NCBI GenBank assembly: GCA_963729935.1
Contig: CAVSPW010000002.1
Coordinates: 1,364,001 to 1,428,000, forward strand
Origin: CAIKMD01 sp963729935
GTDB lineage: Bacteria > Pseudomonadota > Alphaproteobacteria > ATCC43930 > CGMCC-115725
Direction: 5' to 3'
DNA length: 64,000 nucleotides
Shown: one piece after another, positions 44,018 through 52,447 of the stretch
Layout: each line of letters opens with the position of its first letter
Position numbering within the stretch: the first letter of the stretch is position 1
Notes under the pieces: model-generated
Database searches by the model: none
What the model saw: the letters and a program-made list of their open reading frames with translations, nothing else
What the model was told of the DNA's origin: nothing
Position numbers and translations under genes: made by a program

Positions 44018-46276
44018 TTGTCGGGATCAGAAGACAATCAGGCGGCGGGTCGCCGTTCTTTCCTTGGCGAGAAGAAACCGGAGATGGCCATGGCGCGGCC
44101 TGCGCTTGGGATGACCGAAGACAAAGCGGCATTTGGGACGCGCGTATGGCCGGGCAGTCCGCATCCGCTCGGGGCCACCTGGGACGGAAAAGGGGTCAAC
44201 GTCGCGATTTTCTCGGAGAACGCGGAACGCGTGGAGTTGTGTCTGTTCGACGGGAAAGGGAAGCGCGAGACGGCGCGGATTGCTTTGCCGGAATACACCA
44301 ATCTGAAATGGCACGGCTATTTTCCCGACCTGCGGCCCGGCCAACTCTACGGCATACGTGTGTACGGCCCTTACGATCCGAAAAATGGCCATCGGTTCAA
44401 TCACCATAAGCTCCTGCTGGATCCTTATGCCAAGCATCTGATAGGCGGGCTCACATGGAACGACGCGCTCTACGGCTACACGGTTGGCCATGATGAAGCC
44501 GATCTGTCATTCGACACGCGCGACAGCGCACCGTTCATGCCGAAATGCGCGATAGCGGACATTGCGCACACCTGGGGCGACGATCGATCGCCGCGCCGCG
44601 CCTGGACCGATACGATCATCTATGAAGCGCATGTCCGAGGGTTCACGAAGCTGCACCAGAAGGTGCCGCCGAATTTGCGCGGAACCTTCGCCGCGGTCGC
44701 GACGTCGCCCGTTCTCGAATATCTGCGCGACCTCGGAGTCACCGCGATCGAATTCTTGCCTGTCCAAGGCTTTATCGATGAACCCGCGATCACGGCGAAA
44801 GGTCTGGTCAACTATTGGGGCTATAACACGATCGCCTTGTTTGCGCCGGAAGCGCGTTACTTCACCAATGGCGAGATCGGCGAGTTCAAGACGATGGTCA
44901 AGGCCCTGCACGTAGCGGGGATCGAGGTGATTCTTGACGTGGTCTACAATCACACCGCCGAAGGCAATGAGCTCGGCCCAACCCTGTCCTTCCGCGGCAT
45001 CGACAACTCATCTTATTACCGCCTCGACCCCAACAATAAGCGTCACTACGTCGACTTCACGGGATGCAAGAATTCGTTCAACCTGCACCATCCGAGCGTC
45101 GTTCACTTGGTGATGGATTCGCTGCGCTATTGGGTTCAGGAAATGCATGTCGACGGCTTCCGCTTCGATCTCGCTACGGCGACCGCCCGGGAGCAGGACG
45201 GCCATTTCGATCGGTTTTCCGGATTTCTCGACGCGGTTCGTCAGGATCCCGTCCTGTCGCCTGTCAAACTCATTGCCGAGCCTTGGGATATCGGTCCAGG
45301 CGGCTATCAGCTCGGCAATTTCCCGCCCGGCTGGGCGGAGTGGAACGACCGATATCGCGATACCGTGCGCTGCTTTTGGAAGGGCGACGATGGCGTCGTC
45401 GATGAGCTGGCGCGGCGCATCACCGGCTCAAGCGATATTTTCGACAAAAACGGGCGCCGCAGCTGGGCGAGCATCAATTTCGTCACGGCTCATGACGGTT
45501 TTACCCTGCACGATCTGGTCAGCTACAACGATAAACACAATGAAGCCAATAACGAGGACAATCGGGACGGAACCGATCAGAATCATAGCTGGAATTGCGG
45601 CGTCGAAGGGCCAACCCGAGATCCGGCGATCCGCGAGCGGCGCATGCAGCAACGGCGCAACATCCTCGCCACTCTGCTTCTCTCCGAGGGCACGCCCATG
45701 TTGCTGGCCGGCGACGAGCTCGGCCACACGCAGAAAGGCAACAACAACGCCTATTGCCAGGACAATGAGGTCAGTTGGATCCGTTGGCAACATCTCGGCA
45801 CCGGGGCGAAGCTTCACGATTTCGTCCGTAAGCTCATCAAGCTTCGACGTGAGCATGTTGTCTTCCGCCGCGGCCGCTTTTTTCACGGCACGCCGACACC
45901 CGGAACGGCGACAAAGGACATCACGTGGCTGCGTCCCGATGGGCAAGAAAAGAGGCCGGTCGATTGGAACGTATCTCGTGCGCATTCTCTCAGCTTTGTG
46001 CTCAGCGGCGAAGCTGGGCAATATCACCTCACCGCCGCCGGCGAAGGCGAAAGCGGCGATACGTTTCTTGTCATCATGAATGCGGAGCACGAGACGATCG
46101 ACCATCGGATGCCACGTTTTGATTCGACGGCGGCATGGGAGCTGGTGTTCGACACGTCGGTTGGAGACGGCCTCGACGGCAGCGGCCGTCGATACGAGCC
46201 GGGCGATATCTATGCTGCCGCGCCGCGCTCGTTTGTGCTTCTCGTCCGCCGAGCTTCGGAAGTCCCCAGCGAATGA
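44018..46276 (+). CDS. glgX: Glycogen debranching enzyme (copy 2)
   Basis: An isoamylase-type debranching enzyme of up to 752 residues. N-domain TRVWPGSPHPLGATWDGKG; barrel blocks VILDVVYNHTAEGNELG, HVDGFRFDLATATAREQDG, KLIAEPWDIGPGGYQLG and FVTAHDGFTLHDLVSYND. The start is uncertain. TTG 44018 follows the glgB2 stop by one base and has AGGGG upstream. ATG 44090 has GGAG at 6 bases and lies closer to the family start. Where many proteobacteria have glgC next, there is a non-coding gap of about 250 bases to glgA. Confidence 0.94.
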   Translation: MSGSEDNQAAGRRSFLGEKKPEMAMARPALGMTEDKAAFGTRVWPGSPHPLGATWDGKGVNVAIFSENAERVELCLFDGKGKRETARIALPEYTNLKWHGYFPDLRPGQLYGIRVYGPYDPKNGHRFNHHKLLLDPYAKHLIGGLTWNDALYGYTVGHDEADLSFDTRDSAPFMPKCAIADIAHTWGDDRSPRRAWTDTIIYEAHVRGFTKLHQKVPPNLRGTFAAVATSPVLEYLRDLGVTAIEFLPVQGFIDEPAITAKGLVNYWGYNTIALFAPEARYFTNGEIGEFKTMVKALHVAGIEVILDVVYNHTAEGNELGPTLSFRGIDNSSYYRLDPNNKRHYVDFTGCKNSFNLHHPSVVHLVMDSLRYWVQEMHVDGFRFDLATATAREQDGHFDRFSGFLDAVRQDPVLSPVKLIAEPWDIGPGGYQLGNFPPGWAEWNDRYRDTVRCFWKGDDGVVDELARRITGSSDIFDKNGRRSWASINFVTAHDGFTLHDLVSYNDKHNEANNEDNRDGTDQNHSWNCGVEGPTRDPAIRERRMQQRRNILATLLLSEGTPMLLAGDELGHTQKGNNNAYCQDNEVSWIRWQHLGTGAKLHDFVRKLIKLRREHVVFRRGRFFHGTPTPGTATKDITWLRPDGQEKRPVDWNVSRAHSLSFVLSGEAGQYHLTAAGEGESGDTFLVIMNAEHETIDHRMPRFDSTAAWELVFDTSVGDGLDGSGRRYEPGDIYAAAPRSFVLLVRRASEVPSE

Positions 46277-46409
46277 GCTGAAGGCCACGCCGGCCGCGTT
46301 ATCCCACGCCCTGTGGCGCCGAGATTTGCCAATTGAGCGGTGGCCGACGCCCGTTTGGGCGCCGCGGAATAGAGGCGCTCGATCGGGCGGCCCCGGCGGA
46401 AGCTTACGG

Positions 46410-46423
46410 TTGATCTAAGTCAA
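46410..46423 (+). promoter_or_regulatory. FNR/FixK-type box upstream of glgA
   Basis: TTGAT-CTAA-GTCAA matches 9 of 10 half-site bases. CATAGT at about 46444-46449 fits a -10 element at class II spacing, giving a predicted start near 46458, about 66 bases before glgA. It lies in the gap after glgX2, so glgA may have its own oxygen-responsive promoter. Confidence 0.6.
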
Positions 46424-46523
46424 AGCTTTCTGCGGCTGGCCGCCATAGTTTGGCTTTGCCTTTGGAAGGGCAGTATTTGCCCGGCGCCCGTTGCGCTGTG
46501 AAGAAAGGGCTAGGGAGCGTTCC

Positions 46524-48032
46524 TTGCGTGTGCTCTTTGTATCCGCTGAGATCTTCCCTCTCGTCAAGACTGGCGGCCTCGCCGATGTAAGCGCAGCGCT
46601 TCCAAAGGCGCTGATCTCGCTGGGCGTCGAGATGCACCTCCTGCTCCCCGCTTACCCGAAAGCCATCGCAGCCGCGATCAACAAATCGGTGGAGGTGGAA
46701 GTCGCGGATTTCATGGGTGCAGGTCCGATGCGGTTGATCTCCGCGCGCACACCGGACACAGCCGCGCCTATCTGGCTCGTTGACTGCCCTTCGCTGTTTC
46801 GGCGTTCCGGCGGCCCGTACCAGGACGAAGCCGGGCAAGACTGGCCCGACAATGCGCGACGCTTCGCGGTGTTCGACCATGTCGCCGCTCGACTTTCGCT
46901 CGGCCTTCTATTGCCGGATTGGCGGGCCGACCTTGTTCATGCCAATGACTGGCACACCGGGCTGATACCGGCGATCTTGCCCGAAACCGCCAGCCAAAGA
47001 CCCGCGACCGTGTTCACGATCCACAACCTCGCCTTTCAGGGTCTGTTCCCCGCCGACCTCTATCCCCAGCTGGGCCTTCTTGAGGGCGGCCTTATCCCGG
47101 ACGGACTTGAGTTCTATGGCAAGATTTCGTTTCTCAAAGCCGGCATCAGCTATGGCGATCGTCTGACAACGGTGAGCCCCACCTATGCGCGGGAGATTCT
47201 CACTGCAGAATATGGTTGCGGGCTCGAAGGGGCGCTGCAACGTCGCGGGAAAGATCTCGTCGGTATCCTCAATGGCGCAGATTACGGGATTTGGGATCCC
47301 ACGATCGACACCCATCTCCCAGCCAACTACAATTGGCAAAACATCGCCGGCAAGCGGCTATGCAAGACGGCGTTGCAGGCCGAACTCGGGCTTGAAATGG
47401 GCGCCGAGGCCGCACTCGTGGTTCTCGTGAGCAGGATCACGGAACAAAAGATGGCGGATGTCGTCGCCGAAGCTTTGCCCAGGATCATCGAGCAAGGCGC
47501 CCAATGCGTGCTGGTCGGCGACGGAGATCACCATCTCGAAGAGCGCCTTGAGCGGGCGGCACGCCAATATCCGGGACGGATCGCGGTCCGCATCGGCTAC
47601 GAGGAGCCGCTTGCGCACCGGGTTCTGGCGGGCGGCGACATTTTGCTTCATCCGGCTCGTTTCGAGCCGTGTGGACTGACGCAGCTTTACGCCATGCGTT
47701 ACGGGACTTTGCCCGTCGTCAGAAACACGGGCGGGCTCTGCGATACCGTCGTGGACGCGACCGAAGGCTCGATCCATCGAGGGACAGCAACCGGGTTCGT
47801 GTTCGAGAACGCGAATTCAGAAGATTTGCTCCATTGTGTCGAGCGAGCGCTCGCGCTCCACGCGCAGCCCTTGGCTTGGCGCAAGGTGCAGCGTCAGGCC
47901 ATGGCTCAGGATTTTGGTTGGTCGGAATCAGCGCGTCGCTACCTCGCGCTCTATCAGGAACTAACGCCGCAGGCAGTCGTGGGATCTGGCCCGGCGAGCG
48001 AAGACCCTGGACCCGAAAGAGCTATTGGATAG
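46524..48032 (+). CDS. glgA: Glycogen synthase (ADP-glucose type)
   Basis: A 502-residue GT5 enzyme that adds glucose from ADP-glucose to alpha-1,4-glucan. The N-terminus RVLFVSAEIFPLVKTGGLADV contains the KTGGL nucleotide-sugar loop. Also seen: VHANDWHTGLIP, TIHNLAFQG, TVSPTYAREIL and the C-terminal HPARFEPCGLTQLYAMRYGT with the catalytic Glu. I start at TTG 46524, which has AGGGAG 6-7 bases upstream and gives the canonical N-terminus; the frame opens at 46491. No ADP-glucose pyrophosphorylase gene (glgC) is nearby, so the donor must be supplied from elsewhere. Confidence 0.94.
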   Translation: MRVLFVSAEIFPLVKTGGLADVSAALPKALISLGVEMHLLLPAYPKAIAAAINKSVEVEVADFMGAGPMRLISARTPDTAAPIWLVDCPSLFRRSGGPYQDEAGQDWPDNARRFAVFDHVAARLSLGLLLPDWRADLVHANDWHTGLIPAILPETASQRPATVFTIHNLAFQGLFPADLYPQLGLLEGGLIPDGLEFYGKISFLKAGISYGDRLTTVSPTYAREILTAEYGCGLEGALQRRGKDLVGILNGADYGIWDPTIDTHLPANYNWQNIAGKRLCKTALQAELGLEMGAEAALVVLVSRITEQKMADVVAEALPRIIEQGAQCVLVGDGDHHLEERLERAARQYPGRIAVRIGYEEPLAHRVLAGGDILLHPARFEPCGLTQLYAMRYGTLPVVRNTGGLCDTVVDATEGSIHRGTATGFVFENANSEDLLHCVERALALHAQPLAWRKVQRQAMAQDFGWSESARRYLALYQELTPQAVVGSGPASEDPGPERAIG

Positions 48033-48203
48033 GGGAAGGCAGAGGCTGACACTCGACGCCGCGCGGAGAGCGCGAAGCGCGCCTAACATCTGCGGGCGTT
48101 GGAGCGGCGCCCAACCGGAGGCGATTTGGATCATGGCTTCGGAAAGCTCGAGACGCCGCCCGTAGCTGCCCGGTCACGAATGTCCGGATCGGATTTGGCG
48201 AGG

Positions 48204-49838
48204 TCAAGTCAAGAGCGACGGCGCATGCCGGCCTGTTATTTCCTCTATATGCGCGATCCGCTGCGCCGCCGAAGCCATTTCCGCAAGTGCATCTTGGGTC
48301 TCGGCATGCTGGCGGCTGGGTTCGCCTTCGTAGGCCTCCAAATAAATGCGCAACGTCGCCGCCTCCGTGGTGGTGCCGGATAGCCGATAGATGACGCGCG
48401 CCTTGTCTGACATAACGACGCGTACTCCCTGATGAGCCGTGACCGAATGATCCACGGGATCGACGTAGCGAAAATCATCGGACAGGGTGACCTCTTGGCC
48501 GCCGATGATTTGTCCTATCAAGCCGGGCGCGCGCTCTCGAAGGCCGGCCATGACGTTTTCTGCGACACGGTTGTCGAGTGCCTCATAATCGTGTCGCGCG
48601 TAGTAATGCCGACCGTATTTCCGCCAGTGGTCTCGGGTTATGCGCTCGACAGATGCTTTCCGTGTGGCCAAAATGTTTAACCAGAACAGGACGGCCCATA
48701 GCCCGTCCTTCTCCCGCACATGGTCCGAACCAGTGCCGAAACTTTCCTCGCCGCACAGGGAAATCTTTCCGGCATCAAGGAGGTTGCCGAAGTATTTCCA
48801 GCCGGTCGGCGTTTCGTAACAGGGGATGCCAATCTGGGCGGCGACGCGATCAACCGCCCAACTCGTGGGCATCGAACGCGCGACCCCGGCAAGGCGTCTC
48901 TGGTAGCCCGGGGCCACATCGGCGTTCGCGGTGATGATGGCAAGACTGTCGCTTGGGGTGACGAAGAAATCCCGCCCGAGGATCATGTTGCGGTCCCCGT
49001 CGCCGTCCGAAGCGGCGCCGAAATCGGGCGCGACCGGTCCCGTCATCGCGGCGACGAGCTCACGCGCGTAGACGAGGTTGGGATCGGGATGCAAGCCGCC
49101 AAAGTCCGTCAACGGCTCGCCATTGACGACGGTGCCCGGCGGGGCGCCCAGCCGACGCTCCAGGATCTCATGCGCATAAGGACCTGTGACGGCGTGCATC
49201 GCGTCGTATCGCATGCGGAACCGGCCTGACGCGAACAAGCCCGCGATGACGTCGAAATCGAACAGCCGCTCCATCAGCTGGGCATAGTCCGACACCGGGT
49301 CGATGACCTCGACTATCATGCCATTAAGTATCGAGCGCCCCGTGTGGTCGATGTCGATATCGGGCACATCGATTGTTCGGTACGCCCGAATGGTTCTGCT
49401 GCGCGCATAGATCGCTTCAGTAAGATGCTCGGGCGCGGGCCCGCCGTTCGAGATGTTGTATTTGAGGCCGAAATCGCCGTTCGGGCCGCCTGGATTGTGG
49501 CTTGCGGAAAGCACGATGCCGCCGAAAGCCCCGAATTTTCGAACGATGCAGGAGACGGCCGGCGTGGACAAGATTCCCTTCCGGCCAACGAGTACCCTGG
49601 CGAACCCGTTCGCAGCCGCCATCCGGAGAATCGCCTGGATTGCTTCCCGGTTGTGGAACCGTCCGTCGCCGCCGAGGACGAGTGTCTTGCCGACAAACCC
49701 TTCGAGGCTGTCAAAGATGGACTGAACGAAATTCTCGAGATAGTGGGCCGCCTGAAAATCGGCGACTTTCTTGCGCAGACCTGACGTGCCCGGCCTCTGT
49801 CCCTCGAACGGCGCGGTGATGATTGTCTTGATGTTCAC
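48204..49838 (-). CDS. pgm: Phosphoglucomutase
   Basis: A 544-residue alpha-D-phosphohexomutase interconverting glucose-1- and glucose-6-phosphate. Seen: TAPFEGQRPGTSGLRKKV at the start, the phosphoserine loop LSASHNPGG, the metal loop ASDGDGDRNMILG, the sugar loop CGEESFGTGSDHV and the C-terminal phosphate loop YRLSGTTTEAATLR. The start GTG 49838 is preceded by GGAGGG at 7 bases; TTG 49859 extends the frame. It is convergent with glgA and downstream of the second phosphorylase gene, linking glycogen turnover to central metabolism. Confidence 0.94.
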   Translation of the reverse strand: MNIKTIITAPFEGQRPGTSGLRKKVADFQAAHYLENFVQSIFDSLEGFVGKTLVLGGDGRFHNREAIQAILRMAAANGFARVLVGRKGILSTPAVSCIVRKFGAFGGIVLSASHNPGGPNGDFGLKYNISNGGPAPEHLTEAIYARSRTIRAYRTIDVPDIDIDHTGRSILNGMIVEVIDPVSDYAQLMERLFDFDVIAGLFASGRFRMRYDAMHAVTGPYAHEILERRLGAPPGTVVNGEPLTDFGGLHPDPNLVYARELVAAMTGPVAPDFGAASDGDGDRNMILGRDFFVTPSDSLAIITANADVAPGYQRRLAGVARSMPTSWAVDRVAAQIGIPCYETPTGWKYFGNLLDAGKISLCGEESFGTGSDHVREKDGLWAVLFWLNILATRKASVERITRDHWRKYGRHYYARHDYEALDNRVAENVMAGLRERAPGLIGQIIGGQEVTLSDDFRYVDPVDHSVTAHQGVRVVMSDKARVIYRLSGTTTEAATLRIYLEAYEGEPSRQHAETQDALAEMASAAQRIAHIEEITGRHAPSLLT

Positions 49839-49907
49839 ACCAGAACCCTCCAGCGGCAAACGATGATCGGCGTTTATTCATCGCCTGCCGCCAGGACGAT
49901 CAATCGC

Positions 49908-52439
49908 TTACCTTTGCCAAAGAATAAGCGGAAGCTCCGTTGGAATTCGAACGCCCGGATGATGGGGCACGATCCGGACGGTGAAGTCCTCGGGTCGACG
50001 CGTCGGGGGCACACGCCCCTCGTAGACATAACCCTTCACGGCGCCCGCAATCGCCTTGCCTCGGACAAGTTCAATGATCGCGGGCGCGTCGCTCTCACGT
50101 GGATCCGCATAGACCTCGACGCGGACGTCGTCCGACAACATTTCGCCAAGATAAACAGGCACGGAGAAGGCCATCGCGTTTTCGGTCCTCGCCACGACCA
50201 TCGCGCCGATATGAAGGCCCGGCCAAGCCTGGCGAACGCGACGCTCCCACTCGGCTATTTTCTTCGCCGTCGCCGCACCGTCGGCGAGACGTTCCCGCAG
50301 GGCCTGCGCCGCCGGCAGATATGCTTTGGCGATGTACTCGTGGACCATCCTCGTGCTGCTGTAGCGAGGGGTAAGCACCGCCATGCTCCGACGTATCCGC
50401 GTGAGCCAGGCGCGCGGCATGCCCTGAGCATCGCGATCGTAAAACTCCGGGGCGACGCGGCGCTCGAGCAGGACGTAGAGCGCCTCGGCGTCGAGCGCGT
50501 CTTGCTCTGCTTCCCCGTGGCTGGGTTCGCCCCCGATGGCCCAGCCGAACTCTGGCGCATACGCTTCCTCCCACCAGCCGTCGAGCTCGGACAGATTGAG
50601 GCCCCCATTGACGAGAATCTTCATCCCGCTCGTGCCGCAAGCTTCCCAGGGCCGCCGAGGGGTATTGATCCACACGTCCACGCCCTTGACGAGCTCTTCG
50701 GCGAGCGTGATGTCGTAATCCTCGAGAAATACGACCCGATGGCGGAACTCGGGATGTTGCGCGAAAGCGATCCACTCCTGGATCATTCTCTTGCCTTCGT
50801 CGTCAGCCGGATGGGCCTTGCCGGCGATCACGATTTGCGACGGACGATCAGCCTTGTTCAGGAGACGACCGAATCGCGCAGCATCGCGAAGGAGCAAGTT
50901 GGGACGCTTGTAGGCCGTGAAGCGGCGCGCGAAACCGAGCGTCAGGATATTCGGATCGAGCGCGGCCGATGCCTGCGCAACGATGTCGACGGCAAGGCCG
51001 CGGCTGCTCAAATGCGTCTTGAGACGCGCACGGACGCTTTGAACCAGTTCCTTGCGGCCTTGGCCGCGCATTTCCCACAGGGCTTCATCCGATAGAGCCT
51101 CGATCAACTTAGGCAGCGTGTCGGGCATCCCGCGCCACCGATCCTTGCCGCAGGCATCGGTCCAGATTTGATCGGCCTGGGCCGAATCCCAAGACGGCAC
51201 GTGAATGCCATTGGTGACATGATCGACCGGAACCTGACGACGGGGCCAACGTGGAAACGCCGGCTGAAAAATCTGACGGCTCACGCGCTCATGAAGCCGG
51301 CTCACGCCGAAACTCGCCAAGGATCCGCGAATGGCCAGATAGGCCATATTGAAGGAGCCAGGATGGGCGTCTTCATCGTTCTGCCCGAGTGTTAGAATGT
51401 CCCCCATCGTTGCTCCGGAGATGTCGGGGGCGCTCATCAGAATCCGGAGATACCTATCGACGAGTTCGCGTGGATAGCGGTCGAATCCGGCCGTCACAGG
51501 CGTATGGGTCGTGAACACAGTTCCCGCCCGCGCGACGCACCAGGCCTCCCAAAACCCGAGCCCGGTCCGCTGGGCCAGCCGCTGCGCCCGCTCGAGTACC
51601 ACAAACGCCGCGTGTCCTTCGTTGATGTGGCAGACCTCGATCTCTGGCCGCAACAGCTCAATGGTCCGCCAGCCTCCGACACCCAGCACGATCTCCTGCA
51701 AAAGGCGCGTCTCCGTTGCGGCATCGTAGAGCTTGCCTGTGATGCCTCGGTCAACCGGGCTATTGAGGGGGTCGTTGGTGTCGAGGAGGTAGAGCGTCGC
51801 GAGTCCGACAAAGGCCTGCCAAACCCGCAGAAAGAGCGTCCGACCGGGCAGCTCGATCGGAATCCTCAGCCACGGCCCGTTACCGCCGAGAACCGGTCGG
51901 ATCGGCATCGTCGCCGGCTCGTTGTATGGATTGGCCTCGTGTTGCCATCCCGCGGAGTCGATCATCTGCCGGAAATACCCCTCCTGGTACAGAAGGCCGA
52001 TACCGATGGCGGGAACCCCGAGATCGCTTGCCGTCTTAAGAAAGTCGCCCGCCAGAATCCCCAGACCGCCCGCGTAGAGCGGCAGCGCATCGCTAAGTCC
52101 AAATTCCATACTGAAAAAGGCAACACCTGCCAAGGACCTGATGCCATAGGTCGACGCAAACCAACCGACCCGCTCAAGATAAGCACGTCGCGACGCGGCC
52201 AGCCGTCCCAGATGATCAAGGAACGAATGATCCGTCGACAGTTCGTTCAATCGCGCCGTCGAGGCATTTTGAAGGATCGTCCAGGGATTCCGGGTGCGGT
52301 CCCATGTTTCAGCGTCGACGCACTTCCAAAGCTCGTCCGCCTCATGGCTCCATGTCCAACGAAGATCGAGCGCCAAGTCCTCCAAGGGGGCGATTGCGGC
52401 GGGAAGATCGCGCGAGAAAGTGGCTGCCATGATCGCCAT
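49908..52439 (-). CDS. glgP: Alpha-glucan phosphorylase, Mycobacterium/Thermus type
   Basis: An 843-residue GT35 phosphorylase of the shorter-loop lineage with an N-terminal DUF3417 domain (LALDLRWTWSHEADELWKCVD). Core motifs are VAFFSMEFGLSDALPLYAGG, CHINEGHAAFVVLERAQR, HVTNGIHVPSW, RRFTAYKRPNLLLRD and the PLP-lysine block EACGTSGMKILVNGG followed by LNLSELDGWW. It releases glucose-1-phosphate from alpha-glucans and is only distantly related to the copy at 37.6-40.1 kb. It sits in a minus-strand run ppsA - phosphorylase - pgm with gaps of 8 and about 70 bases, so the three probably share the ppsA promoter. Confidence 0.93.
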   Translation of the reverse strand: MAIMAATFSRDLPAAIAPLEDLALDLRWTWSHEADELWKCVDAETWDRTRNPWTILQNASTARLNELSTDHSFLDHLGRLAASRRAYLERVGWFASTYGIRSLAGVAFFSMEFGLSDALPLYAGGLGILAGDFLKTASDLGVPAIGIGLLYQEGYFRQMIDSAGWQHEANPYNEPATMPIRPVLGGNGPWLRIPIELPGRTLFLRVWQAFVGLATLYLLDTNDPLNSPVDRGITGKLYDAATETRLLQEIVLGVGGWRTIELLRPEIEVCHINEGHAAFVVLERAQRLAQRTGLGFWEAWCVARAGTVFTTHTPVTAGFDRYPRELVDRYLRILMSAPDISGATMGDILTLGQNDEDAHPGSFNMAYLAIRGSLASFGVSRLHERVSRQIFQPAFPRWPRRQVPVDHVTNGIHVPSWDSAQADQIWTDACGKDRWRGMPDTLPKLIEALSDEALWEMRGQGRKELVQSVRARLKTHLSSRGLAVDIVAQASAALDPNILTLGFARRFTAYKRPNLLLRDAARFGRLLNKADRPSQIVIAGKAHPADDEGKRMIQEWIAFAQHPEFRHRVVFLEDYDITLAEELVKGVDVWINTPRRPWEACGTSGMKILVNGGLNLSELDGWWEEAYAPEFGWAIGGEPSHGEAEQDALDAEALYVLLERRVAPEFYDRDAQGMPRAWLTRIRRSMAVLTPRYSSTRMVHEYIAKAYLPAAQALRERLADGAATAKKIAEWERRVRQAWPGLHIGAMVVARTENAMAFSVPVYLGEMLSDDVRVEVYADPRESDAPAIIELVRGKAIAGAVKGYVYEGRVPPTRRPEDFTVRIVPHHPGVRIPTELPLILWQR

Positions 52440-52447
52440 ACCGACAA

